From assembly GCF_001548055.1 (NCBI RefSeq), contig NZ_AP014724.1, forward strand, positions 1,984,001-2,048,000: a stretch of DNA of 64,000 bases. The letters are read 5' to 3'. The translations under genes and the position numbers were made by a program. The notes below the pieces were generated by a model, which saw only the letters and a program-made list of their open reading frames with translations, did not search any database and was not told the DNA's origin. Shown in pieces: positions 29,701-37,788 of the stretch. How positions within the stretch are numbered: the first letter of the stretch is position 1; every line of letters starts with the position of its first letter. The stretch is from Sulfurospirillum cavolei (lineage in GTDB: Bacteria; Campylobacterota; Campylobacteria; Campylobacterales; Sulfurospirillaceae).

Positions 29701-30340
29701 TGGTAGCGATCAGCTTAATACCCGTCTCTTTAGCGATACGTAAAATCGCATCGTCGATAAAGAGCTGATCGGTAATACCGTGGCGCATGATCTCAAGGTA
29801 AAAATCCTCGCCAAAAATGTCTTTGTATTCCAAAGCGATCTCTTTGGCTTTTTCATAGCCTTTCGCACCGAATTGCACGTTGCGTTTATTGTTTAGGTTG
29901 AGATGCCAGTTGACTTCACCTTGTAAACACGCACCCGAGCAGATCAACCCTTCGGAGTGTTCGCGTAAGAGTTGTTTATTGATGCGCGGATAGTAGTAAA
30001 AGCCTTTGATGTAGCTCATCGAAGAGAGGTACATCAAGTTTTTGTAACCGACTTCGTTTTTGGCGTACAAGCAGAGGTGAAAACGCTGTTTGGTGGATTT
30101 GTCGCCGATGTCGTCTTGGTTGTGAATATATGCTTCCATACCGATGATAGGCTTGATGCCCTCTTTGCGCATGGTTTGGTAAAAATCAATGGCACCGAAC
30201 ATATTGCCGTGATCGGTAATCGCCGCCGAAGTTACGCCTTGGGATTTGAGTTTTTTGGCAAGTTTGCCTATTTTATTGGCACCGTCTAGCAAAGAATATT
30301 CGGTGTGTAAATGGAGATGGGTATACGCTATTTCGCTCAT
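26792..30340 (-). CDS. dnaE: DNA polymerase III alpha subunit
   Basis: Replicative polymerase, 1182 residues, of the DnaE1 type. The N-terminal PHP domain has HLHTEYSLLDG and ITDHGNMFGAIDFY; the C-family palm has GPGRGSAAGSLVAFSL and PDIDVDF (catalytic aspartates); YQEQVMQIVQAIGGFSLGEAD and FNKSHSAAYALVTFQTAYLKYYYP mark the fingers; a HhH and an OB-fold (IGKVEGITEKISKKGNKFGIVSLMD) follow. No gaps or frameshifts. Convergent with flgS, three bases apart. Confidence 0.97.
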   Translation of the reverse strand: MSEIAYTHLHLHTEYSLLDGANKIGKLAKKLKSQGVTSAAITDHGNMFGAIDFYQTMRKEGIKPIIGMEAYIHNQDDIGDKSTKQRFHLCLYAKNEVGYKNLMYLSSMSYIKGFYYYPRINKQLLREHSEGLICSGACLQGEVNWHLNLNNKRNVQFGAKGYEKAKEIALEYKDIFGEDFYLEIMRHGITDQLFIDDAILRIAKETGIKLIATNDTHYLESDDAEAHEAFMCIAMNKEFDDPNRLRHSVHEFYVKSPAQMSDLFADIPEAISNTQEIVEKCNLEIKLGNPTPPKFKFTKEYAAREGLNFETDDEFFAYKCREGLEKRLVYVDESKHEAYRARLEREIGVICSMKFPGYMLIVWDFIREAKSRGVPVGPGRGSAAGSLVAFSLFITDLDPMPYNLLFERFLNPERISMPDIDVDFCQSRRGEIIDYVVEKYGRYNVAQVITFGKLLAKGVIRDVARVLAIPYAEADAMAKLIPDELGITLNGKGVEGEEGYKAGAYQKEPKLRELIERDPRMKRVWKFALALEGLNRNSGMHAAGVVISDEELWHKTPLYQPSGEDHLVTQYSLNYLEDVDLIKFDFLGLKTLTVIDNALKLIKARYNQEINFNAIDLNDPNVYDLIQSGETVGLFQIESDGMQSLNARLKPSTFEDLIAVLALYRPGPMESGMLDDFIDRKHGRKEVTYFFDEFTKPLQPILEPTYGVIVYQEQVMQIVQAIGGFSLGEADLIRRAMGKKKIDYMKQKAEEFADGAVKQGLGRDHAIELFGLIEKFAGYGFNKSHSAAYALVTFQTAYLKYYYPQEFMAALLTSEQDNTDKIVKYIDEVKRLGLKLLPPSIQHSLVEFSAITDTDGKEAILFGLGAIKGVGNAAIGKILEAREQSLFADMSDFISRIDSSKVNKKVLESFIKSGSFDSFGYSRRALLENIDAIIDASAECNRAKKMAEYSLFGDAEEMVSVQVNIENSAEFDSKVLLDLEKETIGFYISGHPLDAFRAQIDEMNYTLSSHIDQIENASKALLIGKVEGITEKISKKGNKFGIVSLMDFHGSMELTVFEKQLEILNKMDLDAPLCFKVEISNDEQGVKTRVLKIMDLNEAKKEKVETKVIEIPLEPKVVAVDLCDDEDVLEHLYRAVRESGGRRALHLVITSKLQDVYIETTFGVDDSLDEKIASMPHVRIIG

Positions 30341-30410
30341 GTCGTCTTCTGTTCATAGGTTTTCTTTGATTGTAACAAAAACGGACTTAAGAGGGTGTAA
30401 GAAGTACCTT

Positions 30411-30446
30411 TAACGCTTTACATGTAAGCTTACATGTAAAGCGTTA
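30411..30446. terminator. 36-bp perfect palindrome built from two TTACATGTAA units
   Basis: Every base of 30411-30446 pairs symmetrically. As RNA it gives a 16-bp stem with an AGCT loop. It contains TTACATGTAA at 30418-30427 and 30430-30439, each flanked outward by AAAGCGTTA or its complement. It lies 18 bases after the stop of the FlxA-like gene and before dnaE, so it is placed as a terminator or attenuator, though no U-run follows on the minus strand. Confidence 0.7.
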
Positions 30447-30464
30447 CCCCAAGCCAAAAAGGAG

Positions 30465-30950
30465 TTAGGCAGATGTTTTCGCAGCTTGTGCTTCCAATGC
30501 AACCAGTTGCGCTTGATACGAGACGAGCATTGCTTGCTTAGTCTGTACTTCTTGAGCATTTTGAGCATCGTCGCTCGACTTTTTCTCGGCTGCGGCGATC
30601 TCTTTTTCCAAGGCGGCAATCTTTTCTTTTAACGCTTCAATTTGGTTTTGAATGCTATCGCTGCTACTCGTTCCGGAAGCGGCACTTGAGCCCCCGCTTT
30701 GGGTGCTACCACTAGAACTCGTATCGTCAGACGAACTAGACTCCGAATCGGTATTGGACGTACTATTGCTTTGGCTTGTTGCCGCCAAAGCTTTCGCTTC
30801 ATCCGAAATTTCGACGGTATCGACCGGCGTGCTAGACGTCGTATCGGTCGTATCGCTACTTGCCGTACTACTACTTTTCGTAGTAGATGAACTCGTTTGG
30901 CTTTGTGTCGCCGCGAGTTGGGATGCATACGATGTGTCGATGGTACTCAT
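30465..30950 (-). CDS. FlxA-like Ser/Thr-rich coiled-coil protein
   Basis: 161 residues in two parts. Residues ~15-98 are extremely rich in Ser, Thr, Asp and Gly, interrupted only by PVDTVEISDEAKALA, a peptide seen in small flagellum-associated proteins. Residues ~100-150 form an amphipathic coiled coil (IEALKEKIAALEKEIAAAEKK). This matches the FlxA-like layout; E. coli flxA is transcribed by sigma-28. No signal peptide, no cysteines. AAGGAG precedes the ATG, and a sigma-28-type promoter lies upstream. Function unknown; a secreted or flagellar-associated role is an inference. Confidence 0.6.
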   Translation of the reverse strand: MSTIDTSYASQLAATQSQTSSSTTKSSSTASSDTTDTTSSTPVDTVEISDEAKALAATSQSNSTSNTDSESSSSDDTSSSGSTQSGGSSAASGTSSSDSIQNQIEALKEKIAALEKEIAAAEKKSSDDAQNAQEVQTKQAMLVSYQAQLVALEAQAAKTSA

Positions 30951-30985
30951 GTTCCATCTCCTTGCAAAAATTTACCCCTTGAACC

Positions 30986-31012
30986 ATATCGGAACAATCT
31001 TCGAAAAATTAA
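30986..31012 (-). promoter_or_regulatory. Sigma-28 (FliA)-type promoter of the FlxA-like gene
   Basis: On the minus strand TTAA is followed after 15 bases by TCCGATAT, against the enterobacterial consensus TAAA-N15-GCCGATAA and the CGATWT -10 reported for Campylobacterota. It ends 36 bases before the ATG at 30950, and its -35 half overlaps the stop codon of the upstream chemoreceptor gene. Confidence 0.55.
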
Positions 31013-32712
31013 CTCAATTGCCCCATAATTTTTAAAATATCGCCTGTTTTTTCTTCGATTTCTTCGACGTCGTGCGTTAAAGAACTCATTTCATCGGCAT
31101 TCGTGCCCATTTTGGCAGAACTATCGACGATACCGCCGACAATGACGTTGATCGTGGCTTGAATTTGAGAGAGCGAACGGTTGGTTTTATCGGCAAGTTC
31201 ACGAATATTGTCGGCAACGACCGCGAAACCGCGCCCGTGTTCACCCGCACGTGCCGCTTCGATAGCGGCATTGAGTGCCAATAAATTGGTTTGGTCGGCA
31301 ATATCTCCGATCAGATTTAAAATATCGCTCGCCTCCTTAGCATTGTGCGTCAAGGTTGTGAGCGTTTCCGCCAAATGCTGTTGGATACTTCCCATTTGCT
31401 GCATCGACGCCGTCGTTTTTTGAACGATGCGGTTCAAATCGCTAAGCGGTTCGTTTTTAATCGTCGCAACCGAGTCGGAAAGCTTTTGAGCATTGGCTTG
31501 AATTTTGCCGCTTTGCTCTTCGTTTTCACGAATCATCTGCGATAACGCATTTCCAAGGGCATTGACACCCTCAACCAACTCTTTAAGATCTCCGTCCGTT
31601 GCGATGGAAATCGGTCGGCTAAAATCGCCGTTTTGGAAATTTTTTAACGACGCCAACGTCGCGTTCATCACTTCGTTAACTTTAGCGATCATCGCATCGA
31701 TCTCGTAAGAGAGACGATTGGTTAGAAAGTTCGATGAAACGTACGACGTTTTATTTTCCATAAAACCGTTAGACATCTTGGAACAAATAATCAACACCTC
31801 GCCTACAACGCGTATATCGTCCAATCGTAATTTTTCAAACTCTTTAAACGTCGTATCGATGACTTTGACCGTGGAGCCGATTTCATCATCCGTATCCTCG
31901 TCCAAACGATAGTCGATCATATTTTTCTTATTCGTCACGTAGAGGGCAAAATCCTCAACGTAATGTTTAAGATTTCGCATACGCTTTCCGATCAGCTTTT
32001 CGCTCAAAAAGCGCGTTAAAAACGAAAAAAGTACGACGATTGCAATGAGAATAAGGCTATTTTGTAAAACCATCGCTCTTAGCGCTTCGTCTAAGACCTT
32101 TTTTTCTTTCGTAACGAGTAGATCAATGTCGTCGGCATATACGCCGGTTCCGATAATCCACTGCCACGGTGCAAATAACTCGACGAAAGAAATCTTAGCT
32201 TGAGGTTTGTTAAAGCCCGGTTTTTCCCACATGTAATGAACAACGCCTTTGCCCTCTTTTTTTGCGGCTTCGACCATTTCGTTAAATAAAAATTTGCCCG
32301 TAGGGTCTTTGGATTGGCTCAAATCGCTCCCGTCTAATGCCGGCTTAATCGGATGCATCACCATTTTAGGCGTAAAATCGTTAATCCAAAAATAACCGTC
32401 TTCCCCGAAACGCAACTGCTTAATCGCTTCTTTTGCTTTGGCTTGATACGCTGCAATGACGCTTGGATCGTCTTTGTTCGCTTCCTTTTGAAGTTCTTGA
32501 TAGACGATGTTGATCACCTGATAGGCAATCTTGGTTTTGTCGCTAAGGGCTTCGACTTTGTCACGCGTCATAATCGAACGGGTACTTTCAAGGCGCGCCC
32601 CCTCTTCTTTGTACATCAAAAAAGCACTCACACAGGTTGAAACGACGGCGGTAACGAGTAAAGCGGCAATGACCAGAAGCGTTACTTTAAACTGAATACT
32701 AAACTTTTTCAT
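31009..32712 (-). CDS. Methyl-accepting chemotaxis protein with single Cache domain
   Basis: 567 residues. Transmembrane helix 1 (~9-31), a periplasmic sCache_2 domain (~40-200) with [20 protein letters not shown] and [16 protein letters not shown], transmembrane helix 2 (~215-235), a HAMP-like region, then the signalling hairpin with tip [25 protein letters not shown]. The C-terminal arm after the tip is short (about 60 residues against ~145 in the receptor at 53223) and there is no CheR-binding pentapeptide. sCache_2 receptors often sense small carboxylates, but the ligand is unknown. It overlaps the PAS gene by four bases. Confidence 0.9.
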   Translation of the reverse strand: MKKFSIQFKVTLLVIAALLVTAVVSTCVSAFLMYKEEGARLESTRSIMTRDKVEALSDKTKIAYQVINIVYQELQKEANKDDPSVIAAYQAKAKEAIKQLRFGEDGYFWINDFTPKMVMHPIKPALDGSDLSQSKDPTGKFLFNEMVEAAKKEGKGVVHYMWEKPGFNKPQAKISFVELFAPWQWIIGTGVYADDIDLLVTKEKKVLDEALRAMVLQNSLILIAIVVLFSFLTRFLSEKLIGKRMRNLKHYVEDFALYVTNKKNMIDYRLDEDTDDEIGSTVKVIDTTFKEFEKLRLDDIRVVGEVLIICSKMSNGFMENKTSYVSSNFLTNRLSYEIDAMIAKVNEVMNATLASLKNFQNGDFSRPISIATDGDLKELVEGVNALGNALSQMIRENEEQSGKIQANAQKLSDSVATIKNEPLSDLNRIVQKTTASMQQMGSIQQHLAETLTTLTHNAKEASDILNLIGDIADQTNLLALNAAIEAARAGEHGRGFAVVADNIRELADKTNRSLSQIQATINVIVGGIVDSSAKMGTNADEMSSLTHDVEEIEEKTGDILKIMGQLS

Positions 32713-33107
32713 GCTCTTTGCTCCTGCTCTCGCATCTTTCGATACACCGCTTCGTATTTTTCGATCTCCTCGGGAAAGGCTTTTTTACGTACGGAAAGAT
32801 AATGCTCTTTCTCAAACGGAAAGATTGTCGCATACACCCAATAATGTTGTCCGCTTTTAGAACTGTTTTTCACAAATCCTTGCCATACTTTTCCCTGTTT
32901 GATCGTCTCCCAAAGCTCTTTAAATGCGGCTTTTGGCATATCGGGGTGGCGAATGATGTTGTGCGGTTGTCCGATCAGTTCTTCCAAAGAGTAACCCGAA
33001 ACGTGCACAAACGCTTTGTCGGCAAATACGATATGTCCCTTTGCGTCCGTTTCGGAGACCAACAAGGTCGTATCGTCCAATACGATTTCATTTCCTTTCG
33101 TCTGCAT
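32709..33107 (-). CDS. Aer-type PAS domain protein
   Basis: 132-residue free-standing PAS domain. The string [18 protein letters not shown] and the later VWQGFVKN...[10 protein letters not shown] are the classical Aer/CetB pattern, in which FAD is bound and redox state is sensed. There is no membrane or signalling domain, so it must act through a partner; the chemoreceptor gene starts inside its stop codon. C. jejuni CetB/CetA is a comparable two-protein energy-taxis receptor. I start at 33107, where AAAGGA lies nine bases upstream; a TTG at 33125 is in frame. Confidence 0.85.
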   Translation of the reverse strand: MQTKGNEIVLDDTTLLVSETDAKGHIVFADKAFVHVSGYSLEELIGQPHNIIRHPDMPKAAFKELWETIKQGKVWQGFVKNSSKSGQHYWVYATIFPFEKEHYLSVRKKAFPEEIEKYEAVYRKMREQEQRA

Positions 33108-33246
33108 CGTGAAAAATCCTTTCAATCCACATAATTCTAAATGAGCATTGTAACATTTTCTTTTGCGAAGCAGGTAACGTTTTTTTAATTGTCGTCTTCG
33201 TCCACGCTTTTTAGCTGAATTTACGCTTCATTAACCGTCTCTACGC

Positions 33247-33252
33247 TACAAT
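33247..33252 (+). promoter_or_regulatory. -10 box of the efflux adaptor run
   Basis: TACAAT, 44 bases before the ATG at 33296, in the gap between the divergent PAS gene and the adaptor gene. It may serve the whole run to 39 kb, whose gaps are at most 24 bases. Confidence 0.45.
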
Positions 33253-33295
33253 AATAGAACATGTCACATCTTTTAAAACGCACTAAGGATTCTTC

Positions 33296-34435
33296 ATGAC
33301 GTTTTTCGATTTCCGTCGACGACTTTTTTTCGTTCTGTTTTACCTCGTCGCCCCGCTGATCGCCCAAGAAGCAAAAATACCCGATGCCAATGCCGCATCG
33401 CCTTTGGTAGACGTTTATCGCATTTTTAAACCCCAAGAAGAAGTAATTACGTTGATCTATCCCGCCAAAACGATCAGTGCTCAAAGCGTGACGCTCAAAG
33501 CCAGAGCCAACGGACTTTTACTCAAAAAGTTTTTTAACGAAGGCGATTTTGTCAAAGAAGGCGACGTTCTTTACAAAATCGAATCGGATACCTACGAAGC
33601 CGCTTTAAATCAAGCCAAAGCCAACGTCGCAAACGCAAACGTGCAAGAGCATAAAACGCGCAAAGATTGGGAGCGCATTCAAACGCTTTTTGAAACGGGT
33701 GCTTCGAGCGAACAAGAAAAAGACGCCGCTTATTTTGCTTTTGAAAGTGCCAAAGCCGCGCTTAAAAGTGCCGAGGCTAGTCTTCAAAACGCGATGATTG
33801 CCCTTGATCGTACGACGATCAAAGCTCCTATCGGCGGCATGACGGGACTTAAATTGATCGACGTAGGCTCTTTGGTAACGGAGGGAACGCCTTTAGTCGA
33901 CATCACGCAAATAGCTCCCTTACATGTCGAATTTTCCATTCCCGATAGCGACGTTATGCGTCAAAAATATGCTATTAAAAACGGCTCGTGGGCAAAACCC
34001 GCCGACGGAAAGATCAAAGCTTCGCTGATGGTAGGCGAACACCCGTTAAAAGAGATCGGCACGGTCGATTTTTTCGACAGCTCGCTCAATGCCAAAACCG
34101 GTTCGCTCAAAGCCAGAGCCACCTTTAAAAACGAGCATAAAGAGTTGCTTCCCAATCAGTTTGTAAAAATTTCGCTGATCGGTTTGGTGCGCACAAACGT
34201 CATTAAAGTACCGCAAAAAGCCGTTCTTCAAACGCCTCTGGGCGCAAGCGTTTTTGTCGTTCAAAACGGCAAAGCGTCCACACGCGCTATTACCGTTGCG
34301 GAAAACAGCGGCAACGACGCTATCGTCGAAAGCGGTCTTCAAGAAGGCGACCTCGTCGTCGTCAACAATTTTTTCCGCATCAAAAACGATATGCCCGTTA
34401 AAATCGAGCGCGTTATCAACGAGGCGGCACGCTAA
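33296..34435 (+). CDS. RND-type efflux periplasmic adaptor (membrane fusion protein)
   Basis: 379 residues. A signal peptide (ending near APLIAQ) is followed by the split lipoyl domain (LKARANGLLLKKFFNEGDFVKEGDVLYKI and IKAPIGGMTGLKLIDVGSLV), an alpha-hairpin between them (~95-170), a beta-barrel (LHVEFSIPDSDV) and a membrane-proximal domain ending in VVVNNFFRIKNDMPVKIE. This is the AcrA/MexA build. An inner-membrane pump gene would normally follow, but the next gene, overlapping at the TAATG junction, is the outer-membrane factor. Confidence 0.93.
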   Translation: MTFFDFRRRLFFVLFYLVAPLIAQEAKIPDANAASPLVDVYRIFKPQEEVITLIYPAKTISAQSVTLKARANGLLLKKFFNEGDFVKEGDVLYKIESDTYEAALNQAKANVANANVQEHKTRKDWERIQTLFETGASSEQEKDAAYFAFESAKAALKSAEASLQNAMIALDRTTIKAPIGGMTGLKLIDVGSLVTEGTPLVDITQIAPLHVEFSIPDSDVMRQKYAIKNGSWAKPADGKIKASLMVGEHPLKEIGTVDFFDSSLNAKTGSLKARATFKNEHKELLPNQFVKISLIGLVRTNVIKVPQKAVLQTPLGASVFVVQNGKASTRAITVAENSGNDAIVESGLQEGDLVVVNNFFRIKNDMPVKIERVINEAAR

Positions 34436-35838
34436 TGCGTTTCGTTCCCTTAAGTTTCACGCTCCTCGTGATACTATTCGACGGTTGTTCGTTGGCTCCC
34501 GAACTCAACGTTCCTGCGATTGAAGAGCCTCAAAACATACGCGAAGAAAACGTACATGTCGATAAAACCTGGTGGAAAGCGTTCAACGATGATGCGTTAA
34601 ACGCCTTGATCGAGCAAGCTTTAACACAAAGCGACGACCTCAAACTCTCTGCCCTTAAAGTCCTCAAAGCACGTCAAACCTTGGGCTTAAGCGAAGCAAA
34701 CGAAATGCCGAGCGTCAATGCTAACGCAAGCGTTTCGCGCCAAAAAACGAGCGACGAAACCTATCAGCACAACCGCGCGCGTTACGACGAAAAAGCTTTC
34801 AATGCCACCCTCTCTTACGAAATCGACCTATGGGGCAAACTTTCTTCTCAAAACGAGGCAAATTGGTCGAGTTATTTGGCAAGCAAGGCCGCACGCGAAA
34901 CCATACGCAATACGCTGATTCACGACGTTTTTAGCGCATACGTCACGCTTGTTTCGCTTCGCATACGTTTAGATATTTTAGAGCAAACCGTGCAATCCTA
35001 CCAAGCGGCATACGATCTTCGCGCCAAACAATCCCGCGCAGGTACGATCAGCGACGTACTCGCCCATCAAACTTTAGCGCAATGGCATAATACCCAAGCC
35101 GCATACGAAGCACTCAAACAAAGTTACGCTTTACAGCAAAACGCGCTTGGTATCTTAATCGGTGCTTCGCCAAAAGCGATGCAAGAGCCCTATGCCTTAT
35201 CATCCGCACTTCCCAAAGCCCTCACGATTCCACAAGGGGTTCCCTCTTCGCTTTTAGAACACCGTCCCGATATTACAGAAGCGCTGCAAACGCTTCACGG
35301 TAAAAATGCGCTGATCGGCGTTGAAAAAAGTGCTTATTTCCCGAGTTTTAGCTTAACCGGAAGCCTCGGGCAACAAAGCGAAAGCCTCGATGCGATCGTG
35401 CACTCTTCCGCCAATAAATGGAGCCTTGCCCCAGGACTTAGCGTTCCTATTTTTGATTTCGGGCGTATCGAACAACGCGTTGCGATCTCGAAAACCGATC
35501 TTCAAACCGCACTCGTCGGATACGAACAAACCGTCAAAAAAGCCTATAAAGAGGTCTACGACGCTTTGGCAAAAACGCAAACGCTTCGCCGCCAATATAC
35601 CCTTCAAGAAGAAGAATTAAACGCCTATCGCAACGTTTTATCCCTCACGCAAAAACGCTTTGATCGCGGCGTGGCAAACCCGCTCGAAGTCATTGATGCG
35701 CGCAAAAACGTTTTAAGCGGATCGCTTGCATTGGTCGTTACCGAGCAAGCCCTTCTCATCGCCCAATCCGAACTCTTTAAGGCGTTGGGCGGCGGTTGGA
35801 ACGCCAAAGAGCTTATCTTATCCAAGGAGTCGTTATGA
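34435..35838 (+). CDS. Outer-membrane efflux factor (NodT/OprM family lipoprotein)
   Basis: 467 residues. Lipoprotein signal ending LFDGC (Cys18), then WWKAFNDDALNALIEQAL typical of the NodT family, and two pseudo-repeats of long helices with YEIDLWGKLSSQNEA, RPDITEALQTL and GLSVPIFDFGRIEQRV at the strand regions. It forms the trimeric exit duct of a tripartite pump with the adaptor encoded just upstream. Its stop overlaps the start of the flavin oxidoreductase gene by four bases. Confidence 0.93.
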   Translation: MRFVPLSFTLLVILFDGCSLAPELNVPAIEEPQNIREENVHVDKTWWKAFNDDALNALIEQALTQSDDLKLSALKVLKARQTLGLSEANEMPSVNANASVSRQKTSDETYQHNRARYDEKAFNATLSYEIDLWGKLSSQNEANWSSYLASKAARETIRNTLIHDVFSAYVTLVSLRIRLDILEQTVQSYQAAYDLRAKQSRAGTISDVLAHQTLAQWHNTQAAYEALKQSYALQQNALGILIGASPKAMQEPYALSSALPKALTIPQGVPSSLLEHRPDITEALQTLHGKNALIGVEKSAYFPSFSLTGSLGQQSESLDAIVHSSANKWSLAPGLSVPIFDFGRIEQRVAISKTDLQTALVGYEQTVKKAYKEVYDALAKTQTLRRQYTLQEEELNAYRNVLSLTQKRFDRGVANPLEVIDARKNVLSGSLALVVTEQALLIAQSELFKALGGGWNAKELILSKESL

Positions 35839-36863
35839 GCCGATTATTGAGTGCGTATCGTTTAGGTGCGCTTACGCTTAAAAACCGCGTCGTTATGCCG
35901 CCGATGTGCATGTACAAAGCCGACATCGACGCCTGCGTGAACGATTTTCATCTCGCCCATTACGCCGCACGCGCCATCGGAGGCGTCGGTCTGATCATCG
36001 TCGAAGCGACCGCGGTGGAATCCAGAGGTCGTATTAGCATGCACGATTTGGGATTGTGGGACGACGCACATATCGCAGGGCATGTGGCATTGGTCAAACA
36101 GTGCCATGCATACGGTGCAAAAGCGGCGGTGCAACTTGCCCACGCCGGACGTAAAAGTACGTGCGCCGTTTCGATTCCCGTCGCGCCCTCCGCGCTTGCG
36201 TTTAGCCCCAACGCTCCCTTTCAACGTCCGCACGCCCTCAGCCTCGATGAAATCGCAGAGATACAAGCCCGTTTCGTGCAAGCCGCCCTTCGCGCCGAAA
36301 AAGCCGGATACGATATGGTAGAACTCCACGCCGCTCACGGGTATTTGCTCTTTGAATTTCTCTCGCCGCTGAGCAATACGCGAAGCGACGCTTACGGCGG
36401 AAGTTTCGAGAAACGATGCACGATGGTTTGCGAAATTGCGCAAGCGATTCTTCAAGCGACGCACATAGGGCTGATCGTACGCCTCTCCGCCGAAGAGTGG
36501 GTTCAGGGAGGTTGGACGATTCGCGATAGCGAAGCATTGGCACAAAAACTCGCCTCCATCGGCGTCTCGATGATCCACGTCTCCGCCGGAGGCAATCACG
36601 AAATCCAACCTTTAATGCCCAATCTCATGCCTTTGTATCAAGCCGCTTATGCGAAAGAGATTCGCACGAAAGCCTCGATTCCGACGATTGCGGTCGGATT
36701 GATTACGCGTGCCGAAGAGGGCGAAATGCTTTTGGAAGAAGGGTTTTGCGATTTGGTCGCTTACGGCAGAGAACTCTTGCGCAATCCCAACTTTCTCTTT
36801 TACGCCGCAAAAGCGCAAGGCGAAACGTCGCTGATCGAACCGTCGTATTTACGAGCCTTTTAA
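35835..36863 (+). CDS. Old Yellow Enzyme family NADH:flavin oxidoreductase (YqjM/NamA-like)
   Basis: 342 residues. LTLKNRVVMPPMCMYKAD is the YqjM-type FMN region with its redox-tuning Cys. HLAHYAARAIGGVGLIIVEATAV, VQLAHAGRK, VELHAAHGYLLFEFLSPLSN (catalytic His/Tyr region), VRLSAEEW and VAYGRELLRNPNF are standard. The family reduces activated C=C bonds (enones, nitro compounds). AAGGAG precedes the ATG at 35835, which overlaps the upstream stop. Position behind efflux genes suggests handling of reactive or xenobiotic compounds, an inference. Confidence 0.93.
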   Translation: MSRLLSAYRLGALTLKNRVVMPPMCMYKADIDACVNDFHLAHYAARAIGGVGLIIVEATAVESRGRISMHDLGLWDDAHIAGHVALVKQCHAYGAKAAVQLAHAGRKSTCAVSIPVAPSALAFSPNAPFQRPHALSLDEIAEIQARFVQAALRAEKAGYDMVELHAAHGYLLFEFLSPLSNTRSDAYGGSFEKRCTMVCEIAQAILQATHIGLIVRLSAEEWVQGGWTIRDSEALAQKLASIGVSMIHVSAGGNHEIQPLMPNLMPLYQAAYAKEIRTKASIPTIAVGLITRAEEGEMLLEEGFCDLVAYGRELLRNPNFLFYAAKAQGETSLIEPSYLRAF

Positions 36864-36887
36864 CCCCATTTTACTAAGGAGTCGAAG

Positions 36888-37775
36888 ATGATACGTATCT
36901 ACTGCATTGCGTGCATGCTGTTTGCAAGCCTTTGGGCAGGTATTTTACACGATCGTACGGATTTGGAGGGAGAAGATGAAAGAGGCGCGCGCATCTCTTC
37001 ACATGTCACGTTGGTTTCCAACGTCGCTTACGGCAAACACCCCAAAGAGCGTTTCGACGTCTATGCCCCGCAACATACGACGCCCTTAGCTTCTTTACCC
37101 GTGATTTTTATGGTACACGGCGGCGCGTGGATGATCGGAGATAAAACCTACCAAAACGTAATCGAAAATAAAGTCGCTTATTGGGTCGAGCAAAAAGGCT
37201 ACCTCTTTGTTTCGATTAACTATCCGATGCTTCCGACGACGCCCGTGAGCGATCAGCTCAAATCCGTCGCCAAAGCCTTAGGCTATTTTCAAGCCAATGC
37301 CGAAAAATACGGCGGCGATAAAAACAAAGTCGTCCTCATGGGGCACTCCGCCGGAGCCCATCTCATCGCCATGCTCGCCTCTAGCGACGCACTGTATAAA
37401 ACCTATGCGATTACGCCGCCTAAAGCTGCCGTTTCGCTCGATAGTGCCGTGCTCGATACGCCTAGTTTAATGAGCGCGAAACACTTGCGCCTCTACGATC
37501 GTGCGTTCGGCGATAATCCCGCCTATTGGCAAACGCTCTCTCCTTACCATCAACTCTCAACGAAACGGATGCCCTTTGCGGCGGTTTGCTCAACCAAACG
37601 CGACGACTCTTGCCCGCAAGCTAAAGCCTTTTTGGAAAAAGCCGCTTCTTTAGGAACCGTCGTCGCACTCGTGGAAGAACCGATGAGTCACAAAGACATT
37701 AACGCGCTTTTGGGAAAAGAGTTGATTTACACTAAACGCGTCGACGATTTTATCGCGACTTCGCTCGCACGCTAA
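36888..37775 (+). CDS. Exported alpha/beta-hydrolase (esterase/lipase, HSL-like)
   Basis: 295 residues. Signal peptide of about 17 residues (MIRIYCIACMLFASLWAG). HGGAW at 77-81 is the oxyanion hole and GHSAG at 152-156 carries nucleophile Ser154; PMSHKDINALLG near the C-terminus supplies the His. This is the hormone-sensitive-lipase/kynurenine formamidase branch. The substrate is unknown. AAGGAG precedes the ATG; the gene lies 24 bases after the OYE gene and 13 before the GGDEF/EAL gene. Confidence 0.87.
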   Translation: MIRIYCIACMLFASLWAGILHDRTDLEGEDERGARISSHVTLVSNVAYGKHPKERFDVYAPQHTTPLASLPVIFMVHGGAWMIGDKTYQNVIENKVAYWVEQKGYLFVSINYPMLPTTPVSDQLKSVAKALGYFQANAEKYGGDKNKVVLMGHSAGAHLIAMLASSDALYKTYAITPPKAAVSLDSAVLDTPSLMSAKHLRLYDRAFGDNPAYWQTLSPYHQLSTKRMPFAAVCSTKRDDSCPQAKAFLEKAASLGTVVALVEEPMSHKDINALLGKELIYTKRVDDFIATSLAR

Positions 37776-37788
37776 AAAGTAACGTCCG

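Noticed and set aside
27000-30300. Long plus-strand ORFs opposite dnaE, and similar ORFs opposite tyrS, spoT, mutS7 and the RND genes
   Set aside because: They lie entirely inside well-supported genes, lack ribosome sites and have low-complexity or unlikely composition; they are shadows of the real frames.
30411-30446. CRISPR repeat or IS inverted repeat
   Set aside because: No regular spacing of copies, no spacers, no cas genes and no transposase; copies are scattered singly or as back-to-back pairs.
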